NCBI RefSeq assembly: GCF_019649055.1
Contig: NW_026570436.1
Span: forward strand, 62,001 to 126,000
DNA length: 64,000 nt
Direction of reading: 5' to 3'
Source: Paramacrobiotus metropolitanus
Taxonomy: Eukaryota > Tardigrada > Eutardigrada > Parachela > Macrobiotidae
Position 1 is the first letter of the stretch. Every line of letters begins with the position of its first letter. The translations under genes were made by a program, and so were the position numbers. The notes beneath the pieces are model-generated. The model saw nothing but the letters and a program-made list of their open reading frames with translations, did no database searches and was not told the origin of the DNA. Below, piece by piece: positions 10,750 to 21,165 of this stretch.

Positions 10750-10933
10750 TGTAACGGGGGTTCCTGTCTCATGTATTAGTATGTACGAGTATGTGCTTGG
10801 TTGTCCCGCCTCTTGTATTTCCTGTTCCTGTACGAGCGGTTCTGTATATATAGCGTTGTATTTCCTGTGGTATCTTCAGTCGTTGGGTTAGCAATATTTC
10901 GAGCAGTATCAGCCGGTTCCGTTGCCCGTTATA
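10750..10933 (+). repeat. 3' LTR of gag-only element
   Basis: Identical to 6022-6205 over 184 bp; followed by the CACA target duplication (10934-10937). Confidence 0.9.
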
Positions 10934-10937
10934 CACA

Positions 10938-12132
10938 TCAATCTGGATTCTGACCAAACGCATTAATTACATTTGTGGCGCTTTTCAGCAGTTCAATACG
11001 TAACCTATGAAAAACTACTTTAATGTACATCAAACTCACAGTACTATAATACCAGTACTCACAGTACTATTCTGCACCCAATTACAAATGCATAAAATAT
11101 CAATTACGGTCATATGCGCATTGATGGATAAATAATTAAATCAGTTACGAAAGTACCGAAACTTGATCGATGAAATTCCTGTTAAATCTCGAATCTAATC
11201 GGGAGTACATCATTAACTTTACAATCATATAGTCAGTACAGTACGTACTGTACAGCTTAGGACAAAATGGTAGCATACCCAACATCTCCACATTCAGTAC
11301 GAATGCAGTGCAGTACACTGTACGGCTAAGTTCAAAATATCCGGTTCGTACAAGTGCACTGCACCGCATGCGTACAGAATGCTGGGTATCGGGCTATGCG
11401 ACCATTTCGTCCTACATTGTATTTGATATTGTTATTGTCAAATGCGGAAAAGTTCGACAGAACCGATGCACAAATCTACACGCCGAGATCGTAGTGCAAA
11501 GGCTAAACGGCCTGCTTCACCAACTGTTGCGTCGTATTAATTATTCGTCAGTAACACTCCTATGAATATCAAGTATCATTTAGAAATAATTTTTCGGATG
11601 GCAATAAGGAAGAATAAGAATAAATCTAACAAAACAGCTTATTATTAATAACTGTAAGAAATACTCACGCAATGCATTTGGACGACTCAATATTAAATAT
11701 CTCGTTTCTTTTGTGGTTTTGTTTAAACTTTGGTAACATTTTTGATTTTTCGCCGTTGAGTACGACAAGAAAAACGTGAGATTTAAATCATTTAATTCAT
11801 CTACCGCAACACTTTTATTTTACGTAATTCTCAGAATGCCAACAGACCAACAAACGACTAGAGCGTAAAACAAGAATAACACAAACCAGAAACATTTTAA
11901 ACTTAAAGCTCTGTCCACATTGAAACATCAGACGAAGTGACGCAAACAACAGTCGACGCGACAAAAAGCACGATAAAAACAACCAGAATGACTTTTTCCA
12001 GATTCTCAAACCATGACCAGACTGCGCTATTTTATAACATCAATGTACAGCCACAACAAGAACATGCAAAAAAATTATTATCATTTATTGGTCCCTTAAA
12101 TTGTATCAAGATTGTTGGGCGGCGACTCAGCG
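10938..12132. other. Intergenic spacer downstream of PLEKHM1-like gene
   Basis: No supported gene. It contains a perfect 18-bp palindrome (GTACAGTACGTACTGTAC, 11236-11253) inside a larger imperfect fold-back: the segment after it (TAGGACAAAATGGT at about 11257, then GCATACCC) reappears inverted at about 11385-11416. The minus-strand polyadenylation signal of PLEKHM1 is at 12084-12089. Confidence 0.5.
12084..12089 (-). terminator. Polyadenylation signal of PLEKHM1-like gene
   Basis: TTTATT on the plus strand is AATAAA on the minus strand, 44 nt past the TAA stop at 12135-12133. Confidence 0.6.
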
Positions 12133-15100
12133 TTACTCCTGACTGCCGATTTTTGCGCGCCATTGAGCATGCAGCATCTTCCGCTGGCATTTCGGACAGG
12201 GCTTCGTGGCGTTCATACATCTCTTGTGGAAAACCGCGTAGCATTTGGAACACTAATAAAAACATTAAAAATATACTCATTTTAATTTAAAAGACCAGAA
12301 AAACATTCGCTGATAGAGCGAAAACAGCGGCATATTTTTTGCGGAATTTTGTTTTGTATAACAAATTCTGCAAATTTTAAATTAAATTTTAAATTAAAAA
12401 TTTAATTCAGCTTTGCTATGGACTATGGTTGCACACTTACATGTAAACGAGGAAAATGGTGAACGAGGAAAACTATATTTTATTGTTTAAAGGTTTTTAC
12501 ATGCATCTAAAATTACTCTAAATCATTCAATACAATATTAATAAACTGCTAAAACAAATAATTAATACCAATAAATGCTAATAAAAATTCTAATAAAATT
12601 GTTAACTGTTGATAAATTCAAAATTACTGAGAGAACCGTTTAATGCAAAATTCTCACAGTATATGTGTATTACAAACTGCAAAATGCCTGGATATTTTCA
12701 GAAGACGATATTCCGATTTTTTTTAAAAATTATATCAATGAAGTTGAAATCAATATCAAGATTTTAACCTGATAATTGTCCTTGGTATCGAAGGCGTGCA
12801 GTACTTCTCCCACGCGGCAGACTTCACAAATAAATCCCCGCTGACTACACAGGAAGCACTTGCGGACATGATCAATGCCAAACTGGATGGCGGTCTTCAT
12901 TTTGGGTATCAGCGATCCATTCCGTGTCATCAGTAAATCCTGCACAATAAATGATTTTCGAAGCGGAGATAAATTTACCACTGAAGCACTGGTTGAATGG
13001 TTTTATCAACACCCAGCTGACTAATTTACAATTATTAAGTGTGATAAAAAAATGTTCTACCGGTAAAAAATTATCTTTAAAAGTAGCTATAACTTCTAAA
13101 TGAAAATTCTTTTATTACAGACGGCTAGCATCGACGTTGTGGGATGCGGGTACATACCGCAGTCGCAGTGTACCATGGATCACTCCCAAAAGTGCACTAA
13201 GTTAACCACTGCACTACACACGTTCGCTACACTCACCTATTTAAAAACAAAATAGCAATAGTATACCACTCTATTTACCACTGGAAATAGTAATGCATTC
13301 ACGGAGAATGAATTTTTAATTACTAATTTATTATTTTTAAATAGTTTTAATTTCCCAGAGAACTGAACTGCACAATATGTTCAACACAATACTACATACC
13401 TGAACATACATGACACAAATCATTACAAATACGTGACAAGAATCTCAACTTCCACAAACGAGAATATGTGCATGTGGGACGTACCAGCAGCGAATAGACA
13501 TGGATACTTTCGTGGAGATGATCATGCGGCCATAATCGCTGGTTGAACTGCTCACATACGTCCTTTTTACACGTCCACAGATAAGATTTGACAATTTGCA
13601 GTTGAATGCGATAATGCTATACAAAAAACTCGTTAGATAAATGAAATAAACTTTATCATATTTTTTCTAAGCATTTCTGCCATGCCTAACGCGTATTACT
13701 TTGTACCTGAGCTTCTTCCATTTGTGCAATATACGTGTACAGTTTCGGGTTCAACTCTTTCAGATCGAATAACGGTGTGGTCTCCACCGCGTCAATTAAC
13801 TCTTTAGCACGACTGCAAACTACACAAACGAAAAAACACGTTGGAAAAAACACGATCCAAACGTGGAACGGATCGACGAATTTACGGATAATATTTCGAC
13901 ATCGCTAAAATTTTTTAATTACGAGAATACTAATACAAAATAAAATAAAACAATGCACACTGTGAAAGTTATGTCGAGAACAAACCTTTATACTTTCTAA
14001 AATCCCAGTTATGGATAATCAGCGAGGGAATCACCGATTCATTGTCCACATGACAATCCAAACAATAATACAATCGATCGAAATGGCATAAACGCGATTT
14101 TCCGTAAACTGCAAAACCAGGCTAACATTAACAGACTGCATACTGAATTTTCAAACACAAAAATCAAATCCCATGCACTTAAATGTAAAGTTCACACTAG
14201 ATCAATGATAAATGTTAGTTCAGCTCCTGGTGTCTATAATCGGAAGCGCACATTCAAAAAAGCAAATGTACACCGAATGTCAACTGTACTTGTATAAGAG
14301 TAGCGAAATGAGGACAAATTCTGCTGAATATCCAAAATACCGAAATCGTAGTGCACCGGCTGTACCGCTAACTGGTGTTTACGCTGCACGCATGGTGCAA
14401 AGTGCAAACTACTACGTACAGAATATCATGTGTTGCTTATAAACAACTTGCTAATAAACTTTTTTTCAAATGGCAATGAAAAAATTCAGTCCAACGATGT
14501 AACTTTTATTATAATTATCAGAATTACTCACGCATTCCAATTGGACGACCACATGCACCGCATTTGTAATGCTGCGCACGCAGCCCCTTTTCCAGGGGAA
14601 TTTTCACCAACAATTCACGCTTTTTGCCCTTCAAAACGCGATATCATTTTATTCAACATAAATATAACGATCAACAGTATTTTCTACCGTACTTCAATGC
14701 TTTTAGTGGATATCACATAATCAGGACTGAGAATTTCAAAATCATGCTCAAAATCTCCCGGCGACATCTGTAAATCAAGAAATATTTCAAAATCGATTTT
14801 ATACGAACTTCCGCAATTTGAAAAAAAAAACTTTAAATTTACAATTTTTCTTACATCATATTGAGAAGCGGTGGGCGTACCAGCCGAACTGCTATCGCTC
14901 TGGAAGGCGTCAATCATCTGAGCAAATTGCGATGATCCAATGCCCAGGGAACTGGAGAAGCCCGGCGTGATGGCCACGCTGCGTTCCTGCACAGCGTCAA
15001 AACTTTCATCTAAAACACAGCATGATCTGGGAAACAGTGTCCAAACATTAATCTGTGTAAAACTTTGCTTAAGGCTTGCACTTGCATCGCATGTGGGCAA

Positions 15101-18100
15101 AACTATATTAAATTTTACACTGCATAAAACGGGAATAAAAATTAGCTGATAAAACGTAAACGGCAAAGTGGATACCGTTATAAACTGCAATCGGTCACAT
15201 ATCGTAGAACAACGGCTTAAAGCGCCTGTTACAGGTCGGCCACGCCAAGTTGTCAACAAACGTTTGCTTATTTATTAAATATTTTCGAATGACTCTAGAA
15301 TTTTTTATTTAACTTTAGCATGATAACTATTTCTATTCTGTATGATTTGAACCTAAGATAGCCAACAAGTAAGAGTTTTTCGAAAAGTTGCAACAGAAAA
15401 TTCGAAGGCCCCTTGCTTTACAAAACGTCCCGACCCGTCTACCGTGGTCGCCTTCCGTTGAATCCGTTCGCCCTAAATTTGTCAATAAATCGGGGTCATC
15501 CCTTAGTCCATCGGTGACAACTCAAGACTGTTTGATGTCCAATATTGTCTCGGAAGAAATATCACCTGGTTCTCTTCGAACGCCTGGGAGGTCGAAACTG
15601 CGACTTGGAGATTAGCACTGTCAACATGGAGGAGGACGCTCTTCTAGCGATCCCCACAGAAACGTGGAATGTCTTCCCTAATCATCTTTGACACAAAACG
15701 ATTAAGGAGATATATCGCATCAGTTTAAGCTATGGTATAGACCAGGGAAACGCGGCTCATTTCGTCGCAGCGGATTCCCATTGCGCGCATCATTTTTCTT
15801 CGATCGCTTTGTCGAACCTTTTGCCGACTCGCCCGTGTAGAAAATGTTTTTTTAGAGTTTCTGCTAAGATAAGTATACTGACCGGAATGACACCACTAAA
15901 GATCTGGCTTCGGACCTTGTTTTCTGACATCAAATTTCAAAGCCAACGGTCAGATAATGATTTCAGTAAATGCAGACTTTAATTCTGTATTAGAAACAAG
16001 CAATTAAACTGGAGTAGGCAAACTTTATCCAATTTTAAAAAAAATGAGTTGATGTTTTGGTGACAACTTGGCGTGGCCGACCTGTATATGTTCAAGAAGC
16101 ACGCGGCAAACGCATAATCGAAAAAATAGAATTTACGAGTTCAATCAACCAGCAGCTTTTTCGTTTATTTTGTACACAGCTTCTTTGTCAACAGTTCGTT
16201 TCTATTCTGTAGAAAAACATCAAACAGAAAATGGAAAACATTCAAAGAAAACTTAATGCTTAGAAAATCGCTTAACGCAAAAATCTTCAAAAAATACGTG
16301 TATTATATACTGTAAAATGCCTGGATATTTTCCGACAGACGATATTTAATTTTTATAAAATTAGATTAATGCATTTCAAATAAATGTCATTGTTTCCAGA
16401 TCGCACAGGGTTTCGTTTGTTTTCCGTTTTTTTCAAATGCAAATCTGACCAACAGTGAAAATGCAAGTACAGAGTAATCCTGCAAGTAATATAATAACAA
16501 TACATAGTAAAATAAATCAGAAAATAAGTAATAAAAACTATTTAAAAAAAGCACCATACGAACAAGAACTGACTTACGCGTCGCCGCCCGCTTTTTCCGT
16601 ACACTCCGCGGCGACGGCACCACATCCGCATCATCATATGACGACGACCAACCGGTATGCTTGCCGACCAGATTCGACCCGGAATGATTGGACTCCGCAT
16701 CCGCCCCCTCCTCCTCCACTTCCGCCCGCTCCCGCAGCGGCCGCCCGATGGGCAGGGGGAGGGAGGCCGGCGACTGCCGGTGCATCTCCTCCTCATCGCG
16801 CCGCACCGTCGCCATGCTGTCCACCGTCGTGATTTTGAGAATGGCCTCCAGCTCCTCATCCAGATGTTCCGTGGTGATGATCTTCGGGGGCAGGGGGAGA
16901 TCGGCGAGGGGTTGGGGTGGCGGGAGGGGCGAGGATTGGGCGCGGGGCCGCAGGACGGTGCCGTTGCGGGTACGGGTGGGGATGATGGTGGTTTCGCCGT
17001 CGCTGGCGGTGTCGGGGAGGTCGGGTGGGGAGCATGGGGGTTCCGGTGGTGAGGGGGTGGCATGATCTGAACAAACAGGAAGAATTCATCAAAAAAAGTC
17101 TCTATCGCTTTTGCTACAGATGAGCCGGGAAATTTCCACCTGTTTGAAACGTTGCCATACCAGAGATTAGCCATTGGACTACAACAATTACACCAATTCT
17201 CTAAATCATCGGCCCAACTATGGCTTACAGTACTGTATACGAAAAGCACAAGATTTTTTTCGAAATATCTGGCGAAGCAAGCAATAACATTGTCTCCGCC
17301 GAACAACTTACCAAAAATAAAATAAAACTGATTTTGGTCCTTCTGGTTAAATTCTGTCAAAAGGAAACTGCACTATGATAGTTACACAAACGGTATTCTC
17401 AAATAGTATAACGAATTGTAATCCACAAAATTAAAGTTTTCTCATCCGTTTAAGTCAAGACTGAGGCACCAGACGGCCAGAGAAGCGTTTGTGATTTTCC
17501 TAAACTTTGCCGAAGTTTCGCTGTCCCCGTTCTCGATATTTGAGTGTTCAAAAAAGCGTTAACAGGAGCAACGACTTTTAAGGAAAAGAAAAACAGAAAA
17601 ATCCTGTCGCTCACCACTGGGCGGTTGGTTGTGTTTCTGGTTTTCTGGATCGGGCAGCAAGCCCGCCAATAACAGCGCCCGTCTGTCCCACCGATTCAGA
17701 TCCTTATCAATGGACAAACAGAATGCAAAATTCTGTAGACCTGCCAACAATATTTTTTCACATCTATTAAATCAATGGAAATTTGCAAAACAACGCACGC
17801 AAATTATTTTGTGTGAAAAAGGTACAAGAGGACATTACGCAAAACATTACTGTACTGCACACAAAATGTCTCACCTAATAAGTGACCGCTAACAATGTCC
17901 AGCATTTCCGGATCCCGCAAAAACGCCCACGGCTGGTAAAACGTTCTGTGGAAAAATGTTGGAAAAACAAAGTCATGTCATCAAATATACAAATATCACA
18001 GCCATACTATTCCATTAATTATATGCACCAAGCCACTTTTCTACGAATCTCCCTACAGGACATGTGTTGCCATTCGAATGCATAATTTGCACTGTAAAAG

Positions 18101-20119
18101 AATTTCTCTTCGCCGATTAGTTAAGCTGCTAAACGCTAAATTAAAATACCTTTAATACCACAAAAAAACGCCATAGTTTTCATGAAATTAATTGTAATTT
18201 GACGAACAATTACTAGAAAAATTAAAACAAACTGAAATGCATTAAAAAACTCTCAAAAAACTGTAGTTTTGCCGGTGATGCTCAATATACAAACTAATAA
18301 AAAATAGGCATAATTTCAGAATAAAAATGTCTGACCTGGTTAACTCCTCGTTTGAGACAATGGCATGAAGGTAAGATTCAAAGAGGGAATCGTTCAAGGC
18401 CAGCCGCAGCCACACCTGAAAGGAATCGATGAGGCCAGCAATCACACACATCTGTCGCCTTTTCCCATACCCGACAACGGCTAACATCCGTGCGGACGGA
18501 CCGGGCGAAATTGATCCTCTGCAGGACATCTCGATGGCAGACAGTACTGACAACCGGCCAGAAATTCTAAGAGGAAAAAACTCGGATGCATGATGCAAAA
18601 CAAGTAGCCAAATTATTTCTTGATTATAATTTGCTGGCCTTTTATCCTTGAATTTTTACTATGCACTTTTCACTGTATTTTTAGCAGTGATTATCAGTTT
18701 TAACTTTTAAAAGGCAAAAAATTAATTTCGAAAAAAATCAGATACGTACAAAACAAAATAGAGAAAACAATTGCCAGTACGTAAAAGCTGACATAAACAT
18801 TAGACAGAAACATGAGGACAATTCGTTCAGCAAAGCGAAATACGAGTGCGGAATGGCACATTAAGTACTTAAGCAAAAATTCCAAAATAATATTTTAATC
18901 GCACTTCACAATTTCTTTATAAAATTGTTTCGACAGCGCTGTTTTTCCATCGGCACAATTTTCTTACCGTGTTTTCCAGGAGCGACGACTTGGAAATTCC
19001 GAATGCTGAGGAAAGCTACACAGAGATAAATAAAATAACGTTAATAAACACCGGTTAGACAATGGTTATCTATCGAGGAAAACCAAACACTTGCATGCAG
19101 ATACCGACACAATCCTATCTATCAATGCCAATACGATAACACGATTAGCATCGTATCCTACAAATGCAACACATTTTTCTTGAGTTTTATTTACAAAATT
19201 ATAGTCCAGTTGATTACGTCAGTGCCGCCTGCTATAACGTTCTCGAAATGATCAACAATAAAATAAATAAAACTGCGTAAACAGGCACAACGCCTATTTT
19301 ACAGTTCAAACTGCAAATGCACACGAATATTATGCGACTTGCAACACCGTGTAGCAAAACGGATACAGAAAAGTCGTAGGGTACTGGCTTTGCAGTGATA
19401 ACGAGTACAAACCTAGGACACAGATTTTCATCATTTTGTTTATGCATTCTAACCTTAAAGGAAATCCGCTTCTTTTTTTTAAAATCACGATTTGATAATT
19501 GTCAACGAGACTATAAAAACCCAAAACTTGAAAGTGAAACCGTATAAGGATAATACAGCCGCAAAATCATAATTAAATAAGTTAAAGCAATAAAGCCAAA
19601 ACATTGTAATAAACAGTTCCGCTTAAGAGAGTTTTTTAAATTACATTTTAATCTTTTTAACGTAAGTCATCTGCTAATTAAAACTTATGAAACAGTACAA
19701 AAAATTAACAGACTGTTTGCTTTTCATAAGCATGCATGACACACACACGTACCTGCTTTAAATTTAAAAAATTTCTTCGATTTTCACTTTCAGTGTGCGA
19801 CTCCTAGAATCAATTTTAAAAAATACCTTGACAGTCCAAGAATTCGGCAGTTGTCCATGAAGCAGTACAGCTTCTATCAAGCTGCACAGATTTTCCCCCA
19901 GTTCATCACTGGAACGACGGATAATTTTACATTTTTTTAAAAACCATAGCGTTTGGCGGTGGCCCACCTGACAACAGCTGACTGGTCCCTGGCCAACTGC
20001 TGCTGAATAGCATGCACACCACTCGATAATTCCTCCACGATGCGCCGTTTCACCAGATCGGCGAAGAAGCGCTGATCCGCGTCGGATACAGCAACGTCCA
20101 CTGTAAACAAAGACGCCAT
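12133..20119 (-). CDS. PLEKHM1: PLEKHM1-like RUN + Rubicon-homology (RH) protein
   Basis: PLEKHM1 links Rab7 and HOPS to LC3 for autophagosome/endosome-lysosome fusion. Sixteen exons keep frame (694 residues): 20119-19968, 19908-19827, 19803-19753, 19015-18968, 18415-18336, 17945-17875, 17740-17615, 17066-16578, 15009-14855, 14767-14693, 14628-14532, 14108-13986, 13819-13707, 13616-13485, 12939-12769, 12252-12133. RUN domain (1 to about 210) holds the PLEKHM1-type WLRLALNDSLFESYL and FYQPWAFLRD. An acidic/Pro-rich linker follows. The RH domain (about 455-694) starts IPLEKGLRAQHYKC and has CGACGRPIG, LCHFDRLYYCLDCH, SVIPSLIIHNWDF, CFLCSQRGFICEVC and CPKCQRK, zinc-ligand motifs shared by PLEKHM1, Rubicon and DEF8. 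No PH domain is seen (human PLEKHM1 has two; 1,056 residues). Weak points: exon 2/3 implies a 23-nt intron, and the exon 11 acceptor is poor. Confidence 0.88.
12655..12745. repeat. Dispersed repeat, copy 1 (pair with 16295-16385)
   Basis: Shares AAAATGCCTGGATATTTTC and the following GACGATATT with 16312-16345, within about 90 bp of alignable sequence, same orientation. Both copies lie in introns of the PLEKHM1-like gene. Class unknown. Confidence 0.5.
13140..13222 (-). repeat. tRNA-derived SINE-like segment
   Basis: On the minus strand, TAGTGCAGTGG (13216-13206) matches the RNA polymerase III A-box consensus TRGYNNANNGG exactly. About 50 nt further, a perfect 5-bp stem with 7-nt loop (13161-13145: TGCGG, TATGTAC, CCGCA) occupies the T-arm position, with a degenerate B-box GGTATGTACCC. 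Intact tRNA identity is not supported (no convincing acceptor stem). Lies in intron 14 of the PLEKHM1-like gene. Confidence 0.4.
15232..16084. mobile_element. Tc1/mariner-like terminal-inverted-repeat element, non-autonomous (853 bp)
   Basis: Terminal inverted repeats of at least 24 bp begin CAGGTCGGCCACGCCAAG at 15232 and are found inverted at the right end (16061-16084). TA dinucleotides flank both ends (15230-15231, 16085-16086), the target duplication of Tc1/mariner elements. The interior holds only a 75-codon ORF at 15388-15615 that I cannot link to a transposase. Inserted in intron 8 of the PLEKHM1-like gene and accounts for over half of that intron. Confidence 0.75.
16295..16385. repeat. 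Dispersed repeat, copy 2 (pair with 12655-12745)
   Basis: See 12655-12745; same orientation, intron 8 of the PLEKHM1-like gene. Confidence 0.5.
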
Positions 20120-21165
20120 GCTGCCCAACTGGCGGATAAATTTGCAACGGGAGAAGAGGAAGCCAATCTTACTGGTCGAATGCGCGAAGCAGCTGAATTG
20201 GAATCCGTCAGCAAATAATTTCCCAAGCGACGGAAAGTGTCAGACAGCGAGAAATCATCAGGATTCCGCAGATAATAGTGGCATCGTATCCACTAATAAG
20301 CGATACTGCACGCACTATTATTAACAGAAATTAATATTAATTAATTAATATTTATTAAAGTTAAATGTTAATAATAATTTTCTTAGTGATAATTATAAAT
20401 TAAGCGTCATAATGTTTCGTGCAAATTAATGGAAAAATTTTCAAGGCAACATTTGTAACATAACAACACCACTTCAGATTATTTAAGCAAGCTGCAAGCA
20501 ACAGCAAGTTCAATGGCCAAGATAAGCCGACTAAATAAAAAGCTACACGAGCACAACATTACAACAATTACAAACTGAAAAATAGAAATACGCAAAATTC
20601 GTATGATGGAAAATGATTAAATTTTCAATTTCCATACAGCCGGGTAGCGAAGGATACGTTATAAACGCCGACCACCAGCATAAAGGTAGCACAGGAACAG
20701 GGTCTGCTACAAGCATGAATGGGCGAATGGGAATGCAGTTCAGCGGTTCATTGGAGCCAGTGTGAATGCATGAATGGAAAAAGCGTGCCATCGATCGCTT
20801 ACGTATTCTGAGTGATCAGTTCGGAAAACTCGGATTCCGAAAAGCTTTCTCATCCTATAATCGCGAAAAACCACAACACAACATCAGGAAAATTGTAGCA
20901 GGTTATCATCCTCGGGGATTTCTTACCAGAATGCACGATAGATTTCATACATAAGCAGCGCATTTTGTAATGCACTGAACGTTTCACGTTTGTGAACCTG
21001 GGAGGTTTTTCGATCTGTGACTGCAGAGAGCTGCGTCTCTTTGGCTGATGATTTTCATTTGTACCATAATTTCGTTTGATTTGAATGCTTTCTTGGTCAG
21101 ATCTCTGTGAACTGTAAGAGTTTTTGATTGTGTAAAATATCAGCCGGGATCAGGAGGAGTGGAAG
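20120..21165. promoter_or_regulatory. Shared upstream region of divergent PLEKHM1-like and CPSF6 genes
   Basis: The two start codons face away from each other across 1,046 bp, so both promoters must lie here. The region has an AT-rich palindromic run (about 20329-20355, alternating TTAAT/ATTAA) but no TATA or other core element I would assign with confidence. No coding sequence is supported. Confidence 0.55.

Larger units (their letters stand above)
6022..10933 (+). mobile_element. Non-autonomous gag-only LTR retrotransposon (4,912 bp, identical LTRs)
   Basis: Two 184-bp direct repeats (6022-6205 and 10750-10933) bound the element, flanked by a 4-bp target duplication CACA (6018-6021 and 10934-10937), the size typical of Ty3/Gypsy integrases. 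By eye the LTRs are identical base for base, so insertion is recent. A primer-binding site (6208-6224) and a polypurine tract (10740-10749) are in place. The only coding content is a Gag with a CCHC zinc knuckle; I find no protease, reverse transcriptase, RNase H or integrase in the remaining 3 kb. It must be moved by enzymes from another element. It sits between p62 and PLEKHM1, on the strand opposite both. Confidence 0.9.

Noticed and set aside
6022-10933. Full-length autonomous retrotransposon
   Set aside because: No YxDD, DTG, RNase H or integrase motif can be found in any frame between Gag and the 3' LTR.
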